From assembly GCA_022606135.1 (NCBI GenBank), contig JABYQN010000014.1:434001-498000 (forward strand): a DNA stretch of 64,000 bases, written 5' to 3'. Under the pieces are notes generated by a model, which was not told the origin of the DNA, ran no database searches, and worked only from the letters and a program-made list of their open reading frames with translations. This stretch comes from Fomes fomentarius (Eukaryota; Basidiomycota; Agaricomycetes; Polyporales; Polyporaceae). A program made the position numbers and the translations under genes. Position 1 is the first letter of the stretch; the number at the start of each line of letters is the position of its first letter. This document shows positions 35,737-46,640 of the stretch, piece by piece.

Positions 35737-36879
35737 ATGGCTTCACTCAATGTCAACATTCAGTTTCTCGACAGTCCTACTGGTAAGTGCTTGCCCCCTT
35801 CTTCACACGTAATCAGTAGCATGACATGCAAATCCCATGCAGAATCGTTCACAGATGAGGCTGTCGAAGTATTCGCCTCGGTGATGAAGGCAGGTTAGCA
35901 CACTTATCTGCATCATCGCAACACGTCGGAGATTATTTTCACGGACGTTATTGAACCCTCGGTCCCTTACAGATCCAGCTTCGATCGCACTGACAGGGGG
36001 CAACCTCGATCTCATACCAGACCTTGGGCGGTGTATGATCCGTGCCCTAGCTCTCACTCCCGGCATCGCACACACATGGGCTGCGAGAGATGACTACGGG
36101 ACCCTGGTCGGGTTTACCATATTCTCCCTGCCTGGCGTCCTGATGCTCTCGACGTACGCGCTCTTCAGTCACATGTATCGCGAAGTCATCAGCTTACTGT
36201 CTGTCATTTGCTTTGCATAGCGATGAACAGCGGGAGAACGGCAAAGCCATGGAACTCATGTCCAAGCTGTCACCTGAAGGGCAACAGTATTACGCCGAGA
36301 CAGTACGTCGACTCATCTCTCCAATAACATGACCGCGTGAAGACTGAGCATCGTCACTTTGAGCAGATGGGAAGGGAAGTTCCTCAGGTGAACGATGAAG
36401 CCTTCGGAATCAAGGAATCCGAACGCAGCACATACTGGTGTAATTTCGCCATGGTTCGCGCCGACTGGCAGGGCAAGGGCGTCGCGAAGGCTATGTTCCA
36501 GCGCGCATACCACGAGGTTCGTGCACAGTTGTAATCTGCGCTGTTCGCTTGTGCGATATAATTTCTGATGTCTTTTCCGGTATGCCGCACAGGCGGAGAA
36601 GAGCGGGGCTAATGTGGCGTTGACGACCACCAATATACGCAATGTGAGCTATCTAATTACCATGTCATGTCCCTGGGCCCCTTGTAGCCGGAGATGATCG
36701 CAGACCTCTATTGCTATTACTGACCACTCGCTTTTCATCTTGTACAGGTGCCTATCTACGAGAAGATCGGCCTGAAGTACTATGGAGAACGAGTCATGCA
36801 GTCGCCCTGGGTTGAATGGCGCTTGTGGTTCTTCATGAAGGAGAACGTCACCCAGGACAAGGCGGCGATCGCGGCTTGA
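35737..36879 (+). CDS. GNAT acetyltransferase, left-arm copy
   Basis: Seven exons (35737-35782, 35843-35893, 35973-36153, 36221-36302, 36367-36516, 36593-36643, 36748-36879) give 230 residues. The core shows YWCNFAMVRADWQGKGVAKA, the acetyl-CoA-binding Q/R-x-x-G-x-G/A motif (QGKGVAKAM), then ANVALTTTNIRN and VPIYEKIGLKYYGER. This is the standard order of a GNAT fold. The start ATGGCTTCACTC and all splice sites are shared with the mirror copy at 49.4-50.6 kb. Substrate unknown; the type resembles many fungal stand-alone GNATs. Confidence 0.88.
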
Positions 36880-37612
36880 CTTCTCTTCACCCGGTTTTGC
36901 TATTTGCTAGCATCAGAGAAATGTCAAGGTGCCGGTTGACATCAAGAAGCTCAGAATCGAACGTGCTTCGGCGTTCCGCACCAATGCACAGTATCACTTC
37001 TGCGCCGCCCTTCTCACGGCGCTCAACTATCAAGTAGCTCACAGGCGCAACAGCATCCATCTTGACCGAGTCGTCCTGCACCAGGATATCGATGTCCCAC
37101 TATGAGTCTCATGAGCAGCAGCAATATCACGACAGTCTTAGAGGTCGCACTTGAGGGGAGAGATTCAATGCGGGCAATGTGCTACGTGTTCACTGGGGAA
37201 TTGCAAGACCGCGTAGCTCGAGATATTCCTTCAGTATTGGGATATATGTTGGGCACTTAGGATATGCTGAGATAAATCTTCTCTAGTATTAAGACGACAA
37301 ATCGACGCCCTTCGCAACTAAACTCGATTATCATAGAAGGTATCTATCTCTCAGTCAACATTTGTGCAGTTCTTGTGCAGAGGTTCAGATCCAGTCTATC
37401 TGCAGATCAGCGCCCTTCAACGTATGATACTAACCAGCGTCACCTGGACCTGTGCCATCTGTCAGTTGATTGTGGCAGGGTAATGACGGCTGTGGTGTGT
37501 ACTCATTCGGAATCCTTGCATCCGCTCATAACGGGAGGCCGCATTGACTAGAGCAGCATAATAATTTGTCCCCTCCAGTCCGGGTCCTCGCTCCTTCCTC
37601 ACGCGAGCTGAC
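36880..37612. other. Intergenic, duplicated spacer
   Basis: Matches 48.85-49.45 kb in reverse; no gene recognised. Confidence 0.5.
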
Positions 37613-38889
37613 ATGCCTGACCTTAACGCAATCTTTCAGCACTCATGGTATATAGGAAATAACTTCAACGCCATCCTCTATGGTGCGTACACCCGCCGTG
37701 TTTCGTCCACGCTCGCGACTTGTCGGTCAATTATTGTGAATGATGCTGATGGCACTTCTGCTCCACTACAGGCGTTGAAGTGGTCCTGTATTTTGCGACT
37801 ATTACGCTCATACGGTGTGATAGGGCGCGCGAGAGGACGGGGGGCGTCCGGGAACACAAACGAAGCAACCTGGTTTTCCTATGGCTGAGCAATGGCTTGC
37901 TGAGCATGATAACCATCTATCTCATCGTGCAGGCGTTCTTCGGCGAGGAGATGTGGATTACGAACGAGAACTACCCAGGTGGAACGGCAATGTACTTTGC
38001 AGACCATGCATCGGTGTGGTATGAGACCCTTGGGAGTGCTGCAGGCGTTGTGCTTAGTCTCATGAGCGATGGATTCCTTGTGAGTGCCCCATCTTATCTT
38101 CAGTGAGTATTCGCTGATCGTATCTCGTCTCGGTCAGATCTACCGCACATTCGTTGTGTGGAGCGACTGGCGGGTGGCCGTGTTCCCTTCGATTCTCTAT
38201 TGCGCTAGCGCAGGTATGATAATTTTCATGATCAATGTCTTACCGTAGCCTCTTATCGCAATGACCATGCTCCTAGTCCTCGGTATCATGACATGCTACT
38301 ACTCTGGGAAACCCAACTCAGATTTCTTTCTTGGACTGGCGGCGGACATTGCACTCTCATATTCATCTATCGTCATTGCACTCAACTTCACGTGCACTGT
38401 CCTCATCTGCGGTCGCATCCTCTGGGTAGCGCAGCGCATGGAGAAGACACTCGGGCGTGAAATATCCAAGACGTACACTGGCGCAGCATCCGTGATTATT
38501 GAATCCATGATGCCGTACACGCTCTTTGGCATCGCGTATGTGGTCACTCTTGGGATTGATCATCCTACTTCTATCCTCTTTCTCTCTCTCTACGTCATGT
38601 TCACGGTGTGTCAAATTTCTTGTTGCGCCGCTGGCAGCCTATAACGCTTTAACGACGTTGACCGTTTCCCATCTAACAGTGTCTCTCCCCACAAATGATC
38701 ATTATCCGTGTACTCATGGGACGCGGATGGACGAGAGAAGCAACCACAAGCACAACCATGCGTTTCCCTACGAGCATGGAGCGAAGTCGCAGAGGAGCCA
38801 CCCAAGTGCCGTACATCGATGGGTCAGAAACTACGATAGACTTACGCCCCTTCGAAGTATCGATACCCGAGGGGGACAACAAAGTTTGA
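37613..38889 (+). CDS. Seven-TM membrane protein, Agaricomycete family (1)
   Basis: Five exons (37613-37682, 37772-38079, 38138-38213, 38277-38605, 38680-38889) give 330 residues. It begins MPDLNAIFQHSWYIGNNFNA. About seven hydrophobic segments are visible, for example LSMITIYLIVQAFFG, VVLSLMSDGFLIYR, VIALNFTCTVLICGRILW and SILFLSLYVMFT. A short polar cytosolic tail follows. This fits the unnamed basidiomycete serpentine family, not the STE3 pheromone receptors. A tandem paralogue follows. Only the first exon remains in the right arm. Function and ligand unknown. Confidence 0.8.
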
Positions 38890-39477
38890 TGCTTTCTGCC
38901 TCGCGCATGGTGCAGCTTAGCTGCATCCTTCCTGACACATTCATTCCTCCGCTGTACTACGGTGCTCGAGCCTAAGGCACTGTTTTAGGAATATGGGCTG
39001 TGTAACGGTGTCACCTTCCGATGTAAATGCATCCGATGTCAAAGCTCTATTGGCAGTCGGCGGTAGTCCGACGTTTATCGTTTGCCACTGAACTCAACAG
39101 AGACGCTTGAAGCTACGAGTTCTTCGGTTCAGGTTTCAGTGTAGTGGCCGCGCGCACCTGACAGCCGAATGCGTGCCCACGCCCTCATCACTTCTGTGGC
39201 GGGCGGGATAAGTTGTGAGACTGCTATCCGCCGGACATATTCTTATCAGCCCTGTCAGGCCTACCCCCGATCACCGTCGGACGACCATTCTCGGATTCGC
39301 TACGAACCTTCCATTGGGGCATGCAGAGACCGAATGTATTCTGCATTGGTCACACGCTACCATCAGGCACGAGATGTGACCCTTTCTGGAGAAAGTTTTA
39401 CTAATACTCTTCTATCAGCCATGGCTGTTCTCTGTATCCGGACTTCCCCCGTGTCTGCAGTAGCTTGAAGACCGACC
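38890..39477. other. Intergenic, no gene seen
   Basis: Spacer between tandem seven-TM genes; nothing recognised. Confidence 0.5.
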
Positions 39478-40685
39478 ATGTCCTCCCTCTTCCAGAATGC
39501 CTATTATCTAGCTATCAACTTCAACGCTGTTCTCTATGGTACGCGTCCTGAGTCCTGTGATGACTTTGTCCAACTCATCTCCTCTATTTAGGGGCAGAAC
39601 TTGTACTCTACTCGATCACCATGCAGACCTTGTGCCACGGTGAAAAGACGTGGTCGCGAGGAGACAAGTTCTACATTGGCTTCAGCACCGCAATGCTCCT
39701 CTTGATCACGGTCTATATGTCGACAGAGGCAGTATTCGGGCAGGAGATGTGGATAGTTAACTCCAACTTCCCAGGGGGTGCAACGGCATGGTTTGCCGAG
39801 AATGCTAGTGTCTGGTATCAGACCCTCGGCACGGCCTCATCTGTGGCGCTGAACCTACTCTCGGATGCTCTGCTTGTGCGTGGACACAGTATACGCAGCT
39901 TGTTGAGGGTTGCTGAAAATGCCACAGATTTATCGGATTTATGTCGTTTGGACAGATTTCCGAGTCATCATATTCCCCTGCTTGCTGTACCTGGCAAGCC
40001 TCGGTGAGTCTTGTGCTACAGTCACGCAATGCCTGTATCGCACCAACTCATGCATTACAATAGCTCTCGGAATTCTTGAGCTCTACCTTTCAGGAAAGCC
40101 CGATGCAAACTTCTTTGTCGGGAATGCAGCGCGCCTCGGGACTGCCTACTGGGCGTCAACCATCTCACTCAACATCATCTCGTCTTGTTTCATCTGCGGC
40201 CGTCTGATCTATCTTGGACGTGCCCTCGAGGCGGATCGCAGCACAAAGGGCCGGGGGAAAGCTGCAGTACGCTACACTGGAACCCTCTCGATTGTCGTCG
40301 AGTCTGCGATTCCATACAGTGTAGCCGGTTTCGCATTCCTCGTCGCATTTGGGCCCGAAAGTGACCTTTCAATCATGTTTGGGGCGTTTTACGGGATGTT
40401 CAGCGTATGTATAACCCGTTACTCATGGAAACACAAATTCTTACACGGTCACTCTTCTCTTTGACCACGTTCGCGCACTTCGAGCAGTGCATTTCTCCAC
40501 AACTAATCATCATGCGGGTAGTCACTGGGGTCGCGTGGCCGAAGCAAAGGACTACCGAAATCTCTGCGCTCGAGTTTCAAACCCTCGGGAGCTCTGCAGG
40601 ACCCACAACGACTGCTACCATTACCGCTTCCCAGTTTGAAGTACCGGATACCCAAGACCATAAGTCCGTTGAGGAGCAGGTATAA
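39478..40685 (+). CDS. Seven-TM membrane protein, Agaricomycete family (2)
   Basis: Five exons (39478-39538, 39592-39875, 39928-40003, 40064-40404, 40488-40685) give 319 residues. Paralogue of the preceding gene with the same intron positions. Shared blocks include FGQEMWIVNSNFPGGATAWF, ASVWYQTLGTASSVALNL, LELYLSGKPDANFF and CISPQLIIMRV. Absent from the right arm, where a deletion removes most of the pair. Confidence 0.8.
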
Positions 40686-41416
40686 AGTGTTTGTACCCAG
40701 GCTTAGCTTCATTCAGGCATTGACTTCGTAGGAGTAGTATGGGACGAGCCAAAACAATGATATATTACCTTATTCTCCCTTGATTCTGGACATGAAAATT
40801 GAGATGACCTATTCCAAGCTGCAAGGATGATCCTGTCATAAGCGCCGATACCGTTGGTCTGCTGTTCGATGTCCTCACACTAGTTCTTACTCGTGGATGA
40901 GGTTTTGAGTTTTGATTGACATGTCAGACCAGCTACAGGTCTATGCAGGCATTCAATTAGTAGATATGGAACTTCGTCGCGATCCCTCACCTCGAACATC
41001 ATCACCAGCGTCGTTCAACTCCGAGTGCCTTCGCGCGAACCTGTGTCAGGCGATACGATGAGTACATCAAACGTCTTTAGAACCTCCAGTGGAAATAAGG
41101 TGCTCAGTGTGTGAGACTTCGCACTTCTTTGCACGTTTCATTCTCCCCTATACCAGCACAACTGTCTCATATATACTCCAATAGCGCAGCATCAGACATC
41201 AAAATATCACTTTTCTCTGCTTCACTGTGCATTCCCTGCAATCCGTTGATCCGCGGAGCGAGCGATCATAGTTGTATGCATACCCGAGGCACTCAATATA
41301 GATATGACAGGCCAATGACAACCATACGAAGTCCGCTCAGACCAGGCAGTTTCAGATGGAAAAGAGACCCTGAATGTAGAGAAGGATAGGTCGAGCGGTT
41401 AGAAAGGCAGGACTGG
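40686..41416. other. Upstream region of small-peptide gene
   Basis: No gene recognised. The right end is conserved with the promoter of the right-arm peptide copy. Confidence 0.45.
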
Positions 41417-41422
41417 TATAAA
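41417..41422 (+). promoter_or_regulatory. TATA box of small-peptide gene (left)
   Basis: TATAAA about 70 bp before the start codon; the same element and its flank (TATAAATCGACCC) are kept in the right-arm copy. Confidence 0.65.
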
Positions 41423-41488
41423 TCGACCCAGGCAACGACCCCTCCCCAAGAACCACCATCCAGTCACATACTTTCTCTCAACTTTGAC

Positions 41489-41662
41489 ATGCACCGCACT
41501 CTAATCAAGGTATACATGGCATTTGCTGTAGCTCTCACACTGTGTGCGAGGGTCCGCCGAGTCAAGGCAGCACCACTGCCTTTTACTAGTGACAATGCGT
41601 GCACCGCACCACTGGGTACGTGCTGTAACAAATCTGCATACTCCCAGGAAACTGGTGCCTAA
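41489..41662 (+). CDS. Small secreted peptide precursor, left-arm copy
   Basis: 57 residues, unspliced. A hydrophobic leader (YMAFAVALTLCA) is followed by RVRRVKA and a mature-like part starting APLPFTSDNAC, ending SAYSQETGA. The right-arm copy has exactly the same length with many substitutions and no indel. An alternative is a 66 bp intron (donor GTACGT inside the last third, branch-like CTAAT, acceptor TTCTCAG). It replaces the tail with a frame ending SPLIDCGYL; this frame is also open in the other arm. No CAAX box in either form, so it is not a basidiomycete mating pheromone of the usual type. No known family recognised. UstYa-like genes lie 6 kb upstream and 3 kb downstream. Confidence 0.6.
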   Translation: MHRTLIKVYMAFAVALTLCARVRRVKAAPLPFTSDNACTAPLGTCCNKSAYSQETGA

Positions 41663-43356
41663 TGATGTTTTGGGTTCTCAGGAGAATCAAACCCAAGTCC
41701 CCTGATTGACTGCGGCTACTTATAGATTGTTGCAGTGTAAGTTGCATGGGGCCATCCTGGTACGATATGTCACTGTGATCCCAGTCGTCGTATGCTGAGA
41801 CTGAATCTCCACTACAGACACCAGAGTTCAGCCAGAGTGATCTATTTCTAAAAATGGCAGGAAGAGACTAGGAAGCTGTGGGGAGTGCGAAGATGTCATC
41901 AGAGTGCCGTCTGAGAGACTTTCAACAGAGATAGTATCGTGTGTTACTTGACTCTTGGGACGGTGCATAATACATGAAGCGGATGATTGTGGTAACCTTT
42001 TGCCGTACTTGAGCAATGAAACCTAACACATCAGGCTCTCCAGTGCAAGCCTGCAGGATTGGGAGAAGGGCGCCAGAGCACCTGTATTCCCGGAGGTCAA
42101 ATGTCACAATTTCAAGCTAGCCCGCACTATCTGAGCTAGCGAGCGCGTTGCTGGTCGATATAGGCACAACCTGAGGGCATGTTTTGAGGTGCCATCCGCA
42201 GCTTTTCTCGCACTATGCGCAGCAGGGTGTGGCAGCCCATCTCAGAAGCACCATTATCAGCGTGGGATGTCCTAAGAGAGCGCATACAGAGCGCTGACTG
42301 CATCAGTTACATTTTACCAGATAGCATAGTGTACATCTGCGCAGAGCAGCCGAGCGCATTCCGTATATCACTCCTTTAGACGACGGAGAAGGTATTGCGT
42401 TAGCTTCTTGGTGGACAGCTTACATACACTATAGGTCTATCGATGAGTGAGATCCCGACCGGGCGTGGGTGAACACCCTTGAGAGAACACTCGGTGCATA
42501 GTTTCTGCAAACAAATTTGTTGAGCGCAGCCTCGCGCGCCGGAGCTGCCAGTACGACTTTGCCGATTGACAGCACGGAAGTCAAGCTTATATATATCTTC
42601 TTGTTCGTCGGAATTTTTGTGTGAAGGTCGGCATCTTGATATCCGCTTTGGCACAGATGCAGTACTACTGACCAAGTGGTGAATTAGGAGAGTGATATTC
42701 ATGAGGGGTCGCAAATGTGGATTAACAAATATACCATTGGCCTTAAAAAGCGCATATGGCCCGCACTGCTGCCCCACCATTGGAAAGACGTAGGCTTCTC
42801 TATGACTGCGTAGATGCATAGCAGCCAGCGGTTGCTGTTTCGAGTTCGGGTTTTTCAAGAACTCTGATATCAAATGTCCTTGCTGAGACAGCGCCGCGGT
42901 TGTATATGGTTTGAATTTCAATTCCACACGGCTACCTTACATAACTGTGCTCTCAGCGCCACTCCCATCCATGGGAAAGTTCACTCGTCAGCTACATCCC
43001 CGACGCTCAAGTTGGAGTGCTTCCATGATCTCTGATTGTTCAGTGTTCCCAAATGGGCTTGCTTGCTGTCGTTCTTGACCAGGGATGGAAGTTGACATGA
43101 CTCAAAGTTGTCATTGTAGGTTTGAAAGTATGTAGCTTCGTCTCCAAGGCCGCAGCCGGGCATCATGCATCGTGTGCACATGCCACATCTGCCACCGAGC
43201 TACTATCCAGAATTGATCACTCGGCAGAATCGGTGTTATAGCTCAGTCACTCAAGAAATTATGTGCAGGCGGTTCAGCACACCGCTCCTGCTCAACCCCT
43301 GGCAGCGACGAATTCTAATTCTTGAGATCTTCAGCGGGGAATACGTCCTCTAGTTC
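41663..43356. other. Unclassified duplicated block (left)
   Basis: Matches 46.65-48.4 kb in reverse. It contains, on the minus strand at about 42780-42915, a 45-codon stretch (KPYTTAALSQ... HREAYVFP) whose frame is open in both copies without indels. It has no ATG start and no recognised domain. The duplication ends near 43200. Confidence 0.45.
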
Positions 43357-44483
43357 ATGACTCGCAGCATTTCCGAAGACATAGATGACAAGTCTGAATA
43401 TGAGGAACTCCTCCAAAGAGACCTACTTGACTCACATGAGGGCAAGTGTGCTCTACACGATGGTAGGTACCTCTCTGCAGCTATGACCCATATCCATGCC
43501 AGAAGTTTGACCTGAAGTCATAGGAGAGGGCTCCCAGCGGAGGATACCTCAGACACGACTGTCCTCCCTCTTCTTGAGCAAGAGGGCTCCTCCCGATAGG
43601 CTCTCCAACTTGAAGTCTTCAACTCGTAGAGCTTCAAGCATTTCCCCACTCCTCCTTTGGTTGGCTGCAGCAGTCGCGATCATTGCATTCATCGACATCT
43701 TCGCCCTCGCTTATTCCATACGGATGTTCAACACAGTATTTCAAGACAGAGACTTTGAAGTGAAGCTGGAGTATGCGAACCCCTACATCGGACTGAAGGA
43801 GCTTTATGAGTTGGGGAAAATCAACTCGTCCAAGATTGACCCCATACTCATCCGTCCAAGAATTTCTGCTCAAGTCTATCTTGATGAGCCAGACCAACTT
43901 ACGCCTCGTGGAGAACGCGACTACTGGAGCGCGGCTTTGGGGACGCTATCACCAAATGAGCGTCACTTGCACATAGAACCCAAGGTATGTTCTATGCATA
44001 CTCGTCCTCCCCCCACATCGATCCTGGCCTTGGCTGACACGAACACACCCAACAGATACACACGATTGTACAGTTCCGTGCTATCGACTTCGGAATGGAG
44101 GATTGTCACCTGACCTTCACACTACCGAAGCCCGGGGAAACGCTGGAGAAGGGGGCTACCTACGCAATGCGCCCCTACTCGCATTTCGACATCTTCCGTC
44201 TCGCGGAGGACCGTCCCATTGATGTCAAGAAGCTTTCTTTCAGAACAAAGCCCTCGATCGCCGAGAAAGTCGCCACGGTACAAGCAGGTGTCGATGGGGA
44301 CATGCTGATTCACCGATTTCCGTGCGCATGGAGCATGTTGCGCGCATTCGAGATTGCGTGTGCAAATGTAGGGAATGCCTGTTGGATACATGGTCAAGCC
44401 ACAACACAACGTATGGTAAGCATAGCTGTACGGAATGGGGTGAGGTTGCGACCACAGCTGATAATTGCTGTACATAGGTGTGA
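43357..44483 (+). CDS. Single-pass membrane protein, unknown function, at the duplication centre
   Basis: Three main exons (43357-43462, 43524-43984, 44056-44415) and a possible 2-codon last exon (44478-44483) give about 310 residues. The last junction is uncertain; the frame can also be read on to 44571. An acidic N terminus precedes one membrane segment (LLLWLAAAVAIIAFIDIFAL). The lumenal/extracellular part contains NPYIGLKELYELGKINSSKI, YWSAALGTLSPNERHLHIEP and WSMLRAFEIACANVGNACWI. This resembles a widespread basidiomycete hypothetical family with the YxxLxELY-K pattern. Single copy, outside both arms. Confidence 0.65.
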
Positions 44484-44713
44484 ATATCTATCAACATCAG
44501 ACCATTTGAAGGCCTTCCCATATCCACTTGTGTGTCTCAGGTTTTGTCATGAGCTCTGTTATCGAAGTTGAAAGTGGACCTCTACCTCTAGTACAGATAT
44601 TCTACACGAGTGGGTTATGCCATCCGCACAACACTGTATTCATGCAACCGCAGGCTTGTACTTAAAGGATTTGGGACTCGTGCCAGTTGATTTGTATACT
44701 AGTATGTAGTGGT

Positions 44714-45382
44714 CTATGACGAATTGTGAGTCTTTTGATACAACTCCAACCATGCATTCCAATTCTGGAGGATGCTGAGATAATATGCCTCTGTGTCCAT
44801 ACACTCCCTATCACCGGTGACCCTCTCCGCAGTCATATTCCACCCAAACGCATCCCCCGGCTCAAGGTACGTGTCAGCAGCGCACAGCGTGTGCTCCCGG
44901 AGGAAGCTCAAGCAATGTTCCGAGTGGCTGAGATCACGACCTTCAAGGATATCGACTTTGTTCAATAGACTATGGAAGACGCGCAGGCAGTGCATCTCGT
45001 GCACAACACCGACGACGCCCATGCGATCATTTGGTCCCATATGAATGTTGTGCTCGTGGTCCATAGTGGTTGTGGATCTCCACTCAAGATAGGACTGAGG
45101 CGAGACGATGTCGTAGTGGACGCTTTCCTCCAGGAAGCCGATGACATACAGACGGGGTTCCACGAGCGGAAAGGACTCAGGAACATCATCCTCAATCCAG
45201 GCTATAAACAATGGTCAGTCTACGCTCTATTTTCGGGGCATGCTGGGCTCACTGTATGAGTTGCTAGGAGGTGGTCGGCTCATGAGCAGGTTGTGGGTGC
45301 TCTGTACGAGAGACCGGTTGATCAACACATTCACAACTGCAAACCCAACGAGGAGGACATATGACAAGATACAGGCGAGCAT
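44714..45382 (-). CDS. UstYa-like (DUF3328) oxidase with two HxxHC motifs
   Basis: Two exons (45382-45253 and 45201-44714, 51 bp intron) give 205 residues. The start was chosen at the Met before the membrane anchor LACILSYVLLVGFAVVNVLI; upstream the frame meets a stop. Both catalytic-type motifs are complete: HEMHC in VVHEMHCLRVFHSLLN and HSEHC in HSEHCLSFLREHTLCAADTY. UstYa-family proteins oxidise or cyclise ribosomally derived peptides in fungi such as the ustiloxin producers. This one lies in the 3.4 kb centre between the duplication arms. It is the best-preserved of the three UstYa-like genes here. Confidence 0.85.
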
Positions 45383-46239
45383 CTCCTGCGCTAGTATTGA
45401 GAAGGAGACACGTCCATAAGAGCTTCTTGTATTTATCCATTGCGTCTAAGGCTCTCTGCCAGACACTCAGCTTGGCAGGGACGTCAATAAGCGCCATGAT
45501 CCAACGATAACTATAGTATTCGACCAAGCCCAGGGCTTGTTACCATGTCGGAGTACGAGACCACATAGAAGTATAATTATACCCATCACAGATTGGTCGA
45601 TACAGAAGCTGAAGGTACTCAAACCGAGCTATCTTCTTCCGTCATGTCCGGAGGATGACTGTAGCGTTCAACGGCTCTCAAGCTCTGTACAACTTCCTTT
45701 CCCGCGCCGCTGCAGATGCGAGAGCAGGTCGTCGTGAGGTCGGCTGCTAGGAGAACCATCAAATGGAAGCTGTTGGGGGAGTATAAAGCCGTGTCAAAGA
45801 CAACTGGGATAAGGTATTACTCCCCGGAGCCTGAAGGAGAAAAGGTCATCTTAGTGGGTCTCCACAGATGTGGAAGTAGTAGTACCCCGTTGAGTCCAAC
45901 GAACTGCACTGTCTCCGGTACACCAACGCCTGTATGAGAGCAACTGGCATCAAGTGCAACTCAGTAGTTATTCTTTAAAGTGATAGAAAGCGACGTTACC
46001 TCTCAGAGCAATGACTGGATACAGCAGGGGGGAACTTTCAAGCTACATGGCCCTTGTATTTTGGTGAAAGCTTACCTGGTCAATTGTTTCCTTAGAGCTA
46101 GAGCTGCAGCTCCATTCAGTTGAAAGCTGATGCAGCGTGTGAATGCGAACTGCATCATCCGGCTAGTGGATACCAGCTCCCGACAGCTCATCTAAGAGAG
46201 TTTAATCCTGTTCAAGATCAGTTATCAGATAGTTGCAAG
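45383..46239. other. Centre of mirror structure, no gene seen
   Basis: Non-duplicated spacer; no domain or repeat recognised. Confidence 0.45.
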
Positions 46240-46640
46240 CGCTCGTACCATGCGCATACCAGTGTTCACAACTCCTTTATACCCGTAGCGCTCTTCGCAG
46301 AAGCCGCAGCTCCCTCAAGTGCATGCAGCTGCTCTGTCAGCGTCGGGGTATGCCACGTCGCCGAGTACCTACAACGTCAAGTCAGCATCCACCCTTTCTT
46401 GTACCCCATCATCCTACGTTCCATACCCTCGGGCTCCCTTGCAACTCACAGCCAATCCACCCAAACGGGCGACAAGTCCACACTGATATTAATGAAGGTT
46501 TGAACGCGCAGAGCTGAGGCAGATATAGTTGCCCTTGTCCCCCTTCTTCTCGTCCTGGAGCTTCGTCTCGGGCTCGCGCGCGAGCTGGACCGCCTCGTAC
46601 TCGTGCTTGCGGCTCACCGCGTTAATACCGCGTTGATAGT
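46240..46640 (-). pseudogene. STE24 3' fragment (third copy)
   Basis: Diverged match to the last two exons of STE24. The region corresponding to the C-terminal SAAGKKEL and the SAYHHSHPTL part lies at about 46280-46380. The region of EYEADQFACELETKLQDEK lies at about 46540-46620. Only this 3' piece is present and its frame is broken. It is more diverged from the intact gene than the left-arm copy is. Confidence 0.75.

Larger units (their letters stand above)
17955..43200. repeat. Left arm of large imperfect inverted duplication
   Basis: Gene order hydrophobin, F-box, STE24, UstYa-like, GNAT, seven-TM, small peptide and unclassified block is repeated in mirror orientation at 46.6-59.4 kb. Introns and intergenic spacers match as well as exons, for example the TATA regions of the hydrophobin and peptide genes. 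This arm has about 10 kb (roughly 22.2-32.3 kb) absent from the other arm. Edges were estimated by eye from where similarity fades. Confidence 0.85.

Noticed and set aside
37613..40685. Seven-TM genes plus STE24 and a small peptide as a B mating-type (pheromone/receptor) locus
   Set aside because: The membrane proteins lack STE3 receptor features and match an unnamed basidiomycete serpentine family. The peptide has no CAAX end. STE24 is a housekeeping gene that is also found away from mating loci.
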